Position numbers and translations under genes: made by a program. Positions 46,013 to 60,200 of a stretch of DNA of 64,000 bases are shown one piece after another (the stretch's first letter is position 1; the number at the start of each line of letters is the position of its first letter). This stretch comes from Catonia carolina (Eukaryota > Arthropoda > Insecta > Hemiptera > Achilidae). Where the stretch lies: positions 58,757,722-58,821,721 of the forward strand of contig JAQMRL010000005.1 in NCBI GenBank assembly GCA_035578175.1. Reading direction: 5' to 3'. Under the pieces are notes generated by a model. It did no database searches, was not told the origin of the DNA, and saw only the letters and a list, made by a program, of their open reading frames with translations.

Positions 46013-46810
46013 AAAATGCAGCAATTAAGTTCTGGGAATTCGTCAATAAACACAAGTAAATTAAGTTACACGCAAAATTTCATTATTGACCTTCACTATA
46101 GTCTCCTTCTGACTCTACACAATGATTCCAATGTTGCTCCCACGATTGGAAGCACCCTTGGTAATCCTCAGTAGTTACTCCATTCAGCACCGCGGTAATA
46201 GCTTCCTTGACCTCCTGTACGCTGTCATGAAGAGTTCTCGTGAGGTGCGACTTATCTTGGGGATTAAGAAGAAGTCGCACGGGGCGATATTGGGACTATA
46301 GGATGGGTGCAACAACATAGAAAGGTTTTCAATGTAAGGCTCCACGATGTCACATAGAACTGTTCAGTCACTGTCTGGTTGGCAGGAACATATTCATGAT
46401 GAATGATGCCGTGGATATCGGGAAAAACTATCAAAATTGCCTTTAGTCGCGACTTGGACATCCTCGCTTTTGTTGGCCATTCCCCACCCTATTCCACCCA
46501 CTGCTGAATTTGTTTACGGATCTCGGGGTCATACTCAAAAATCCAAGTCTCATCTCCAGTGACTATCTGACTCATCCAATCTCTGTCGTCGCTCTAAATG
46601 CGGGACAACAAATCCTCGCTTGTAATGTATGTCACTCATTTTCATGATGGCAGTACAAAAATTACTTTTGAAACAAACCAAACGTGCTATAGACTTCAAA
46701 CTTTGAATGCAACAAAATGAAGGTCCCCTATTTCTAGTCATTTCGAACAACGCTGTTGTTTGTAAACATAAACCCATTCCCGAGTTATAACTAAATTCCT
46801 GGAACTTAAT
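46013..46810 (-). mobile_element. Mariner relic
   Basis: Inverted ends are suggested by caattaagttctgggaattc at 46023 and, inverted, caattaagttccaggaattt near 46805. The minus strand reads VTGDETWIFEYDPEIRKQIQ (about 46560-46500, with the first catalytic D), MSKSRLKAILIVFPDIHGII (from 46461) and WEQHWNHCVESEGDY near the end, as in mariner transposases, with stops and frameshifts between blocks. Confidence 0.8.
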
Positions 46811-46894
46811 TGCCACAGCTTGTATATTACGTTTAAAGCATGCTTCATCACAACCAAATTTATCCAAAAAAATATGAATTGACTTCATGAACAG

Positions 46895-47160
46895 TGTCGA
46901 GTAAAGACAAACAGTATGGATTAAATTTTATAATTGGTAGAATGTTTTGTATTCTTTGTGACATGCTTAGTATTACAGAAGAAGTAGATTTACCAGGACT
47001 GGCTACAAAATCTTCAGAAACATCTCTAGGTGTTTCTTCATTATTTTTTAATCATGGTCGACCATATTTTCGACCTTTTGCAACACTTCTTGTCGTTTCA
47101 AATTTTATATTTAGTTTTGTAAATATAGTTAAGTTGGTAATGGCACACCAGGGTATTTAG
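46895..47160 (-). pseudogene. Transposase helix-turn-helix remnant
   Basis: The minus strand gives GRKYGRP followed by a stop and NNEETPRDVSEDFVASPGKS, like the N-terminal GRP linker region of DDE_3-type transposases. A similar remnant is at 56260-56470; both are followed by taatagcagacaaaccc-like text. Confidence 0.45.
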
Positions 47161-47384
47161 CACTACTTTCATTATAAATTTCAGTGGTATTTATATAATA
47201 CTTCCATCATAACTGCAGCATGTAAACTCACTGTTCTTTAGTGAACATTTTAAGACACTAAAAACACTACTACACAGAAATTAGCAGCAGACAAACCCAA
47301 AAATACCAGGATTGAAGTAGCAAAAAATGAATGTTAAAAGAGTTGCAAGGCGAAAATGACAAATGCACCATACGTTATACTAAA

Positions 47385-47688
47385 GGTCAGCCGTTCTTAG
47401 TTTGCTCCTACTGTCAACAAACCAAAGCCAGCTACTACAGGGTGCACGCTAGAGTCCGCGACTTTATGGATGTTGTATTCCTAATAAGTTAACTATGTTT
47501 TAAATTATAAGTACTTAAAGTACTTAAAATATTAGTCATGATATGATGTAGGCCTAACAATTTCATTTATAAAAATACTTTTAAAAGTATTTTGTTGTTA
47601 CTTTTTAATCAGCGAGTTTATATAATGCCCATGCTCAGTGACGTCATTATTTGTTTACATTAGGAGCAAACTAAGAAAGGCTGGACTT
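47385..47688. mobile_element. MITE family E, copy 2, opposite orientation
   Basis: Same ends and internal text as 28463-28800 in reverse (tagtttgctcctactgtcaa, gatgtaggcctaacaatttc, gacgtcattatttgtttaca), about 304 bp. Confidence 0.85.
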
Positions 47689-47743
47689 AAGATGACCGTG
47701 AAAAAGTTAAATAAACAAATAATAATAAAAAATGTAAACTTAC

Positions 47744-47978
47744 TTGCGTTTTGTGGAAGTAGGAGTTAACGTAGAAGGTTGAGGAGGGAGAGGTGGGGCG
47801 ACGAATGGTACATTACCGGTGGACTGATGAGGTGGAGGAGGTGGTTGAAAGATGCCAGGTGGAGGGGGAGCACCACTATTAAATACTTGACTAGCACCAA
47901 GTGGTGTGCCCACATTTGTAACACCCATCGCTCCACTGCTCTCCATAGCCGCAACAGTTGCAACAGCTGCTTGTAAAA
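47744..47978 (-). CDS. Proline-rich gene, last exon found
   Basis: Acceptor gatgatttcag, then LQAAVATVAAMESSGAMGVT, a Gly/Val part, and PPPPGIFQPPPPPHQSTG to TPTSTKR. The end reads CGCAA then gtaagt, a strong donor; read through, it gives Lys and TAA at 47742-47740. No later exon was found. Confidence 0.75.
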
Positions 47979-50900
47979 CTGAAATCATCAGACAACAAAT
48001 GAATGGTTAACAAAATAAAACTAACACTTCCTAAAATACTGGGTGCATCAAAACAAACAGTACAACTTGTTAAGGGTTCCACTGATCTAAGTTATTACAG
48101 AAAAATAATCAATAACAAAAATTGAAAAATTTCAAAGACATTAAGAATTCTACCAGGAGAGCACAATGTTTCAAAAGGTGTTGAATAGAAAAAACTTTTT
48201 TATAATGCATTTACAAGGTTATGTTAATAATGAGGTTATTATAATGCTTTTCATGGTTGATGAGCTCTGCTGTTCCACACGTTTAGACCAATCAGGAAGA
48301 TTGTCAGATTGTACAAATGTATTAGCATGACAAACATTACGCATGCATGCGTATAAGAGCTGCAGTAGTTCACTCGTGTCTTGCATCTTGTACTGAACAC
48401 ATCGATTATAACGTGTGTTAACATGCAATACTTTATAATATAATCAGCTGATTATATCCCACATTTCATAGTTTACAATTGTTATTGAAAGACCAAAAAA
48501 ATGACTTGAAATATATTACAGAGGTACGAGAGCAAGTATTGGCAAGTCATTGGCTAGCTACAAAGTGGGTAGGGGGCAATATTCAGAGCTCATCAGCTTA
48601 GAAAAATAGTATAGTGACCACAATACAAAAATAAATATTTAACCTACATTTATAAAAAATTATGTAAACAGAACAAAAAATAATCAAGTATTATCGGCCA
48701 CCTCCGTGACCCAAAGGTTAGCGTGCTACGCTGCAAAGCAGAGTTCCTGGATTTGATTCCCGGCCAGGGTCTGGAAAATTATTACAAGTTTAAACCCACT
48801 GTTCCTTAACCCAAAGTAATCGCTAATAATCCAAATGCTGATGCGACTTAAACAAAAAAAAAATTATATAAACAGAAACTTTACATGGAAAATCACTAAT
48901 TGTCTCAAACTACGATCTGTACAAAAACCGCTAGAAATAAGAGATATAGTTTTATACATTTTCTATAACTTAGATTTTATACACGTTTATCTTAAAATGC
49001 ATATTAAGGCCACAATCTTAAAAACAATTTTTCACCATGAGAGGACAACCTCCCTACTAATTTCCCCCATCTTCCAAAATAAATAAAAACAATATTTTAC
49101 CATGAGAACACACCCTTCGCTCCGATTTCCCCAAACATGCTGTTTATGGCTACTTGTACAGCACAAAAATGTAGTAAAAGAGGCAATTTTAACAAAAATT
49201 ATAACAGCTATTTTCGATAAAATTGCAAGTAAGTGACAAATCGCACAAATAAACTCCTACATCTGGTAGACTGATTTTAATGAAGACCTTTATGTTGGGT
49301 TCCCTCCAGGTACCTTACACAAATACCAAGCTTCAACTTCTTAAGATTTTCCGATTATTGCGGAAAAATATTAACACAAGAATAAAACTAAAAAATTTTT
49401 AAGGCACTAAGAATTCTCCCAGAAGAGCGTAATTTGGTAAAGGTGTAGAATAGAAACCATCTTTTAATGCTTCAACAATTTGTGGTTGTCAACAATGATG
49501 TTAACAACCACAATACAGAAATAAATCACATTCACCCTGGCTGCATAAATTATAACTGACTGTATAACTGTATAAATAAAATGAGAAAATTATTTCAACC
49601 TGTGGAGAAGAAATCTAACCTGTAAAATTTCTAAGTCACTAAGAATTCTGCCAGGACAACATAATGTTGAAAGAGGTATAGCTCGGAAAAAGCCTCTCAC
49701 TAGTTGCATTAAAAAAAAAAATTCTAAGACATACAGAATTCTACTGGGAAGGCATAATATTGCAAGAGGTATTGAACAGAAAAAAACAAATACTTGCAAC
49801 ACCTAACCTGTAAAATTTCTAAGTCATTAAGAATTCTACCAGGACAGTATAATGTTGAAAGAGGTATTGCTATGAAACAACAGCCTACAAAAGAAATTTT
49901 TAAAGACATACAGAATTCTACCAGGAAGGCATAATATTGCAAGAGGTATTGAATAGAAAAAAACAAATACTTGCTAACACCTAACCTGTAAAATTTTTAA
50001 GTCATTAAGAATTCTACCAGGCCAATATAATGTTGAAAGAGGTATTGCTATGAAACAACAGCCTACAAAGGAAAGTTTTTAAAGACATACAGAATTCTAC
50101 TGGGAAGGCATAATATTGCAAGAGGTATTGAATAGAAAAAACAAATACTTGCAACACCTAACCTGTAAAATTTCTAAGTCATTAAGAATTCTACCAGGAC
50201 AGTATAATGTTAAAAAAAGAGGTATTGCTATGAAACAGCCTACAAAAGATTTTTTTTAAGGACTTACAGAATTCTACCAGGAAGGCATAATATTGCAAGA
50301 GGTATTAAATAGAAAAAACAAATAGGCTACTTGCAACACCTAACCTGTAAAATTTATAAGTCATCAAGAATTCTACCAGGACAGTATAATGTTGTAAGAG
50401 GTATTGCTATGAAACAACAGTGAGTCTGGTTATAAAAGAAATTTTTTTTAAAGACATACATAATTCTACCGGGAAGGCATAATATTGCAAGAGGTATTGA
50501 ATAGAAAAAACAAATACTTGCAACACCTAACCTGTAAAATTTCTAAGTCATTAAGAATTATACTAGGACAATATAATGTTAAAAGAGGTATGGCTAGGAA
50601 TCAGCCTCTCACTTTACACCTAACCTGTAAAATTTTTAAGTCATTAAGAATTTTACCAGGACAACATAATGTTGAAAGAGGTGTGGCTAGGAAACAGCCT
50701 CTCACTTGTAAGCATTAAAAAAAAATTCTAAGACAAAGAATTCTACCAGGAGGACATAGTATTGCAAAACGAATTGAATAGAAAACAATTTCATCTTGTG
50801 GAGATGACACCTAACCAGTAAGATATTTATGAATTTTACCAGGACAGTATATTGTTAAAAGTGGAGTTGCTAGTAAACAGCCTCTCACTTGTGGGGGTGA

Positions 50901-51181
50901 CAATTTAAATAAAAAATATTCTACCAGGAAGACATAATGATAGAAGATATGTTGAATAGAAAAAAATCAATTAGTGTGGTTGAAACATCTTAACCTGTAA
51001 AAATTTTAAGTCATTAAGAATTCTACCAGAACAGTATAAAGTTGCAACAGGTGAAAAACAGAAAACATTGTGTGGTGTACAAAACAGTAAAAATTTAAGA
51101 TATTATGAATTTGAACTGAAGCCTTCCCAGTTAGATGTAATCTAACTTACTCTTACCTCTAACTTGTTAGAGGTAATGTGT

Positions 51182-51220
<39 letters not shown>

Positions 51221-54200
51221 CAATCACTAAAAACAAAGAGAATTAGTGAAATAGACCAATGGATTACAGGGGATATTTTGAAACTGAAATCTGAAGTCAG
51301 AGATGTCTACTCTGAGTTCAAATCAGATAAAAATGAATTGAATGAGCAAAGATACAAACAAATTAAAAAATATTATGCTAAAAAAGTTCAGAGTGCCAAA
51401 TGCAAAAAAACTGCTGAAGTCCTTCGTAAATCAACTAATTTAAACTCAGCAATATGGGAAACAATAAATAGGAATCGGAATGTAGTTAGTAATAGGGGAT
51501 ACACAGATATACCAAAAATTGTCAATAGTAATAATGAAGTTATAGAGAATGGATCAGAAATTAGTAATTATTTTAATAAGTATTATCAGGAAGTAGCTTC
51601 AAAGCTTAAACAGCAGATTACGGAAACTGAGGGATATTATGAAGTTAGGGGGGATAGAGTTGTAGATAATTTTGTATTTAGCTCAGTTTCATATGAGGAA
51701 CTAGAATCAGTTATCGATAGCTTAAAAAGTAAGAAAACAGTAGGGTTAGATGGGATCTCAAGTATTGTTGTTAAAAAATGTAAAAAGTTTTTATTAACAC
51801 CTCTCCTTCATCTAATTAACTTCTCCCTGGAAAGAGGTGTATTTCCAAAACAACTGAAGGAAGGTAAAATATTGCCTGTGTTTAAGAATGGCAATACCCA
51901 AGTAGTTGAAAATTATAGGCCCATAAGTATATTAAACACTATTAGCAAAATTTTTGAAAAGGTAGTGTTCATTAGGTTAATCAATTTTTTGACTGAAAAC
52001 CTTATCATCTCAAAAGATCAGCATGGTTTCCAAAAGGGTAAGTCAACCAAAACTGCTATTGTCTCACTTTTTGAGCAGATAGTTGATATATTGGATGCAG
52101 GAGAGAAAGCCTTAGCTGTGTTTTTAGATCTCAGTAAAGCTTTCGACTGTGTTGATCATGAAGTTTTGTTGAAAATGTTAGAGTCATTAGGTATTAGGGA
52201 CGTAGAACTTAAATGGTTTCAGTCTTATCTGGTAGGTAGAGTACAGTGTGTAGAAATAACTAGAGTAGTTAGGGGGAAACTTACAAAAATTTTGTCTGAA
52301 AAGCTTGATGTCAAAGCTGGTGTTCCACAGGGGTCAATTTTAGGTCCCATTTTGTTTTTGTTGTATATAAATAGATTACCAGATATCTTACCCAACAGTA
52401 AAGCTTTATTGTTTGCTGATGATACTTCAATCATAAACAAAAGTTTACTGGTAGATAGTCTCGAAGTGAACACACAGATTAGCGTAGAATCTGTAGTCCA
52501 ATTTCTGAATGAATTAATGTTAACAGTTAATGGGAAAAAGTGTCAGTTCTTACAGTTCAAAAACAAACACAACGTAAGGGAAAACAGAGAAGTGGATGTC
52601 TTGATACAAAATAATATCCTAGATCATGTGCAAACAGTGAAGTTTCTAGGAGTGTCACTAGATAGGACCCTATCGTGGGATTATTACACCGATCAAATTT
52701 GTAGTAAAATATCATCTGGGGTATTTGCATTAAAACAAGTTGCCAGATTAAATGATAAAAAATTGCTTATAGCAGCTTATCATGGTTTAATTTTATCTCA
52801 TATCAGGTATGCCATATTAGTATGGGGTAATTCATCACAGGGTAACATGGAAAGAGTTTTTAAAATACAGAAAAAAGCTATTAGGTGTATGATGGGAGTC
52901 AACCACCTTACCTCATGCAGATCACTATTTAAAGAGCTGCAATTGCTCACGGTTCCTTCTTTGTACATTTTTGAAGTGATAATGTACGTAAAGAAAAATA
53001 CCTTTTTACAGAATTTAGATGTTCACAACCACTACACAAGAAACAGAATCGATTATTATGTTGCTAATCACAACACTAAATTGTTTGAACAAAAACCAAC
53101 TTATGCAGGTAGAAAATACATCAATAAATTGCCTCAAGGTTTAAAAAGTTGTGACAATTTAAGTCATTTTAAAAAAAAGCTAAAACAATATTTGATTGAT
53201 GAAACATTTTACAGTGTGCACGAATTCCTTTCTAAATAGTTTTGGTATTTAACTTTAATTAAACAAATATTGTGTACAATTTGATACAAAGGGGTTCTTG
53301 ACAAGCCTGCTGAGTTAAGCAGTAGTAGGGTGAAATTATTGGTAAGTGTTGAATTTATCATTGTGTTTGATTTATTTTTATTATTTATTGTGTGTGATAT
53401 TTAATTTAATACGGTTCATGACAAGCATACTGAAGTAAGCAGTAGCAAAAACAAATTTTGGTGGTAAGTAGTAAATTTATCACATTGGTGATAAACTTTC
53501 AGTTCATAAAATTTACCTTGACATGTCCTATGCTCCCTTTGGAGTCTCCAGGATGCAAGTAGCAAAAAAAAAAAAAAAAAAAATGTTTTTTTGGATTCAG
53601 GGTGTCTGAAAATGTGTACATCCTATGAAAACTCAATTTCGAAAAAATTGACATGAAAACAATACTTTCCTTCCTATACATTCTTTTAGGCAAGAGAAAG
53701 TAAAAAAGGGTTAAACTATACTTGATAGTTTGTATTCTTAAACACTATCTTTACTGTACACAAAGAATTAGTAAACGTACAAAACATATTTTACTCCTGG
53801 ACTCTCTATTATGTTATGAAAAATCCTTGGATTATCTGGCCAACAATCCAACCCTATTAGTTTGACTGATCAATGGACTACTATGCTTTAATGTCATCTT
53901 TTTTGATGTGCATTCTTGATCCAGAGTGAAACAAATTATTAGAGTTCTACTGTACAGTAGATGAAAAAACTGTTTTACCCACCACCATATTGTTGTTGTG
54001 TGGCGACAGAATTCGTAGCAGCTGCGGCAGCTACTGCCGCAAAGTATCCAGGTGGATACTGATATAAAGGCGGAGGTGAACCCGGAGGTGGTGGAGGAGG
54101 CGAAGCATCTTCATCATCATCCTCTTCGTTTTCATCTTCATCGCCTTCATCAACCCTAATTATCCTAACTTTAACCTTCCTCTTCTTCTTCTTTTTCTTG

Positions 54201-57200
54201 GTGAAACGTTTCTCTTTCGGTAACTTTGATGCAGGAGGTGGTGACAACGGGTGGTCTTCACTGGCGGAAGGCGACGTGCCTTCACCAGGTTTAACCCCAT
54301 CTGCGAATGACACTATTTTAGGTTGTCCCTTTTCACCACTACTGTTCAATGGCTTTTCTCTGTTTATACAAAAGAAATTACAATATAAAATTTTAGTTTA
54401 GTCAAACTTACATCTGTATATCGAAGATAAAGAACCTTTTATCCAACAAAAATTATTCTAACCCATTTCAACCATTAAGAGGCCATCCTATGTATTACTG
54501 ACTAGTTTCCAGTAGCTTTTATTAAACAACACATTAGCAGTGTCACTAAATGTTCCACAAACAATTAGACTGATCCTTTAAGTACTAAAGTGGAGGCCAT
54601 CTTTAGTTAGCTAAATTGGGAATTATTAAAAAAAATTTGTAAGTGCCAGTTTGAACATTTTTATGTATTATGAATAGAATTTTTAGGGTTACACTTTGTA
54701 GAAAACTAGATAACAAACAAAAACAAATATTTAACAGATTAATTGTTGAATAGATACAAAAGATAGTTGGTGTATACAGCTTCGCCCTATTTTTTCACTA
54801 CAATCCCATATTGACAACGCAGTGCAACCATGAATCTTGGTTCCGCATTTAACGGTCTACTAATAACTATATGCATTAAAAATGCAACAAACTGAAAAGG
54901 TTTGTAGAGAAACAAATCTTTGAGAACAGGACAAACCAATTAGATTTTTACTGAGATTTAAAGGAAATACAAGGAACAAATAGCCTAAGAACCGACAATT
55001 TAAAACTAGAAATAAGCTAATATACGAGGTATGGCAATTGAATAACCAGACTGGAGCCACAAAACATTTTATTGATCACCAATTACTTCAAAACGTTTAT
55101 CCCCTTCAATGTACTCTTCTAGCCAATCCCTACAACGCTCCAAATGAATTTTCCATTGTTGAAAGCAGTCTTGGAAGTCTGCTTTTCCATCGGTTTGTTG
55201 AGAATGTCTGTCCGTCTTACTTTTACTGCTTCAACAGTCAAATCTTGTCCCCTTAAGCTCTGATTTTACTTTAGTAAATAAAAATAGTCACAGGGTCAGG
55301 TGAATATGGCGGGTGGTCCAACAAGGTGATCTTGTGTTTTGCAAAGAATGCCATCACAGGCAAGACAGAATGGGCTGGTGCATTGTCATGGAGAAATATC
55401 ATGGAATTGCTCTTCCACAAATCAGGTCTTTGTCTTCTTACTCGTTAACGAAGTGAAGTCAGAAGAACCTCACGTAATAATGTTGGTTGTCTGATCTTTG
55501 GGAATGCTGTGAATGTAGACAATTCAAGGCATCGTCCGTTTTAGATGTTGAGGTTTGTCCAGGGTGCGGATCATCTTGTTTCACACCCCTCCTCAAATTT
55601 TTTAAACCACTCAAACAGTGCGATAAACATTCACTTCTTGGTTAACATTCTGTACACTTCTTGAGCTAGGGATGAGCTTCTGTAGCTCCATCTGAACACT
55701 GAATATTTTCGATAAGACACTAGCACGAACTCTTGAATGGGTGATTGCTACAGCGAAACTGAGCAATGTACAACTGTGCCCATTGAGCTCAGGGTGGGGG
55801 AAGCATAAACAGGGACAGGCATGTTCGAACCTGCTATGCCATGCTCGTTATTTGCCAGTAGCAGCACCAGAGTCTAGTAATTTAATTGCTACACCCCATA
55901 TTCATTGAGACATCTCTAATTAAAGAAAATGACACCATGACATTTTAAATTTTCAGAATAACATCAAAAAACTAGAACGTACCATTTGTTTAATATATTT
56001 TTTGAATATTCTGTAAAATCTTCAGGGCATTTAAAATATTATTACATAACTTATCAGTTCACCGTTACAATTTTTTTGTCTCAATTCATTAAATATGAAT
56101 TTTTTGAAAACTGTACTTCTTACCATATCAATGACAATTATCAATCTCTCAATTTTTACTGAAGCAACTGTTCCATGTTTATCACAATACAAAGAGTTTG
56201 TATAGGCTTCATTACAGATAGCAACTACCCAATTATGATCTTCATCATGAAGAGCATGGAATAAAGATGATTGTTTTCTTTAGAAGAAGCCCTTCAAATT
56301 GATATACCACGACTAGTTACAGAAGCTTCGGCAAAATTTTGTAGGGTTTTTCATTACAAATCAATTATGGTTGACCAGACTTTTATTCATCCACAATGGA
56401 TCCTGCAGTTCAAAAATTCTTATATAAGTTTCGTAACCTGGAAACTGTCTCTTATGCACTGTTTTTTTTTGTAGAGATTAATAGCAGACAAACCCTGATA
56501 AACCAGTACTGATATAGTAAAAAAAAGGAATGTTATACATGGTGCTGCCAACTTATCAAAAAAATTACCCCATTGCATGGAGAACGTGACATTATGTGCC
56601 ACCCAGTATAAATTAAAATTTGATTTGTTTACCTGAAACCAGGTGATATTAGAATACCCTTATCAGGAGGAGGTGCTAAAGGTTTGACTACATAAGTGCT
56701 ACTACGCTGAAGCTGCTGTTGTTCTTGTTCATTATCTACGTCTACAATATCCCCAATATCGCCACCACTTATATTTACTGTGTTATTAGTGTTATCTTCA
56801 TCGCCAATTTTATCCATTGCTTCCTAAAAACATACCACAGAGAAATCATCAAACTAAATTCAAATTATTATTTCAGTAGTTTATTCTGTCTACAGAATTC
56901 CTTTCGAAAAACTAAACACAAAATGAACATTAAAACAGCTCTGCATCAACTGAAAAGAAAGAAAATCTAGAGTGAACACTCACATGACCTTTTTTTTGTC
57001 AAGGTAAATAATTAAATGCATAACCTAATTTTAATCATATATGAATGACACTAAACAATGTAAAAAAACTGCTTGAAATGAAGTTGTAGGGTTTTTAATT
57101 TTCTATAAAATTCGGTAAAATGCTATGACTATTATCTTAAAAAAAAACAATTAATTTTTTACAGATTGTAATGAGCAAAATTTAGAAAAATTACTAATTG

Positions 57201-60200
57201 GTACTAAACTAAGCGCTGTAGAAAAAAATTATTGAAATAACAATTGTACAACTCTGAAAAACCAATTCTACAACTCGGAAAAACCAATTTTCACCATGAA
57301 AGCACAGCCCCTCCTTGAACTTCAGCAGACATGTCACTTACCTTATCTTGTAGAGCACAAAACATTTAATAAATGAGGATACTTTTAAAAAAAAATCACA
57401 GGAGACATTTTTGAGAAATCACAAAAAGTGCAAAATTACACAAATGAATGCTTCCTTTCAGTTGACCAATTTTGATAAAAATGTTTGTGGAGGATCCCCT
57501 TGTGGTACTTAATCTATGAAGTTCCAAGTTCCAACTTTGAACGATATTCCGTTCTTGAGATATTTTGTTCACTCACACACCAATCGGTAAAAACATGCTT
57601 TTTGGTTTCAGGGGATGAAAAAACATGTTTTATTAATAAAACTAAATTTTAAAAAATTGAAAAATAAATTTTCAATTCTAACACAAAACTTCTACGACAT
57701 TAAGTACTACTCTACCAATCGATTTGGGAGTCTGCCCTTCTGTTTGAAAGTTTTAATTGCAAAAAAGAGCTTCCAGAAATATCTAGTTACCTTATTGGTC
57801 TTGTCAACCCATACAACTATGCTAGCTCCTAAACGGTCTGCCATCTTACTTTTGTGCATGCCATATTAATCAGTTTATGAGGTTGAAAGATGCTTGGAGC
57901 AAGGAAGGTATTCAAACAATTCTCCTCCTTTAAACCAAAATTTAACCTACTAAATTTTTTTTCTACGATACAGCTAACAAAAAGAAGAATGATCAAACTG
58001 AACTCACCTCAATTAATTTCATTTCTTCGTTATCAAAATCAGAATTTGAAGTTAAACCTTCTTTAAATAATAATGCTTTCTGAAAATAAAAACAAAATTA
58101 CAATTATTAAGAAAATATTGTAAAATTTAAAAGTACTGATTTCATACATTAAAAAACTTGGTTAATAACTTTCTGATATAAATGATTGGGAAATGGAACC
58201 AATATTTTTAAGAACCATCTTCAAAATAATATACAGTAAATCCATCGTTCCACCTACTTCCCTGGCACGCCGTGCTGCTCAGGTCGTTTTGTGAGACTAA
58301 CGACAAAGATTCTGGTTTATATTTAAATGACCTTCGTCGTTCTGGCATGTAATATTCAATCCAGTTATTGTATTGTAACTATCTGAGATAGAAAATCCCA
58401 AACTCCATTTCAGTAATGAAGCAAATGTTCCAAACAAGGAGCTATTCACTAAAATTTGTTTACGTAGTTAACTATTGTTTAGAAATCATCATCATCATCA
58501 TCTTCACTTCCAAGGATTAGGCTACATGAACCTGTTCCGGTACCCATCTCCCTCTCGGCCTCCCTACATCTCTTCTGCCAACTGGTTGATAATTTAAAGC
58601 TGCCACTGGCATCCTTTCGTTTGACATTCTGTCCAGGTGACTACACCATCTTTGTCTATTTTTTATTATCTTTTCATGCAAAGACTGAACTGATAGTGCG
58701 CTTCTAATATCCACGTTCCGTATTCTATCCATTCTGGTACATCCATGCACACATCGTAAAAACTTCATTTCCGCAGCTTGAATTTTACTATCGCTTTTAG
58801 CAGTATGCACCCAAGACTCACTGCCATATAGGAGTGTTGGAACCGCAATAGTGTTGAAAAATTTGAGGCGTGTTTCCTTCCTCGTTTTATTCTTCAGATG
58901 TCTGTGAATATTTCCACAAATATTCTGAAATTTGGCCAGTTTAACTGTTATGTCTTTATCAAAATCGTATGAAACATCACTCCCAAGATATTGAAAATGT
59001 TTAACCTGTTCTATTGCCCTTCCATTCAACTCTATTCTCGTCCTTATTGTATATTTACCTTTAAAAGCCATAGTTTTAGATTTTGTGGATGATATTTCCA
59101 GATTGTATTGTTTTGCAACTTGTTCCAACATAAATACCGATTTTTGTAACTCATCTTCATTCTGTTGTATTACAACTTTGTCATCCGCATATAAAAGAGA
59201 GTTCATAAAGAAGCCATCCGAGATCTGTATACCTGGGTCTACATTACATTTCCACGTTCTCAACATGTCGTCCATATATATATTAAACAATGTCGACGAT
59301 ATACAACATCCCTGTCGAACTCCTCTATTGGTTTTAATAGGCTCTGTCACTTTCCCATCTAAATCTAGCAAAATCACAGTATCTTCGTACAGGCTCTGCA
59401 ATATCCTGATAATATGTTTAGGGTATCCTCTCCTTTCCAGAACCCTCCATAAAAGCGAACGTTTAACACTGTCAAAAGCCTTTACAAAATCTATAAATGC
59501 AAGATGGGTTTCAAGGTTGTATTCTCGTCTCTTAGCTATAATTTGTTTTAAAGTAAAAATAGCATCCGAACACGATCTACCTTTCCGGAACCCCATCTGT
59601 TCTTCCATAATCAAGGAATCGGCTACGGTTCTTAACCTATTATTAATAATTCTTGTTTAGAAATCAGCACGTTGAAATTTATAGAAATTCAATTCACCGT
59701 GCACAATCTGATAAGCACTTCCAACAGAGACATGAAGCATCTTTACAATATCACTAATTTGGATACAACAAATCTCATGATCAAGATCACTGCAGTGCAA
59801 AAAAACATATTGCTTGCTGTTGATAATGACCTTCCCGCGGTTCATTAAACACAGTTTATCAGTAAATGTCTCACCAATAAACAATATTTCTGATACAAAT
59901 TACATATGAATCACGCACTTTAATTAACATTACGTGAGTAACAGATGGTTTGACCTTTTTAGTAATAAAGATGGACTATCTCTCTGGATAAGATAATCCT
60001 TCAATGCAGAACAAAACTGGTTTTCCTTTTGCTTCCATAATAATGAGAAATTACAAAAAAAACTTACCCTGATCATTTTCTTTGTTTTTGCTTTCAATTT
60101 AGCTTGTCTTCTTAACTCTTTCTCTTGTCTTCTACGTTCCTTTTCTAATTTCTTTTGTTCGGCCTTTTCTGCCTCTGACATTGCTACAACATAACACAAT

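Noticed and set aside
51164..51236. N-terminus of the LINE ORF with a Thr-His run
   Set aside because: It translates an (AC)n microsatellite and the end of a family F repeat that continues on the far side of the insertion.
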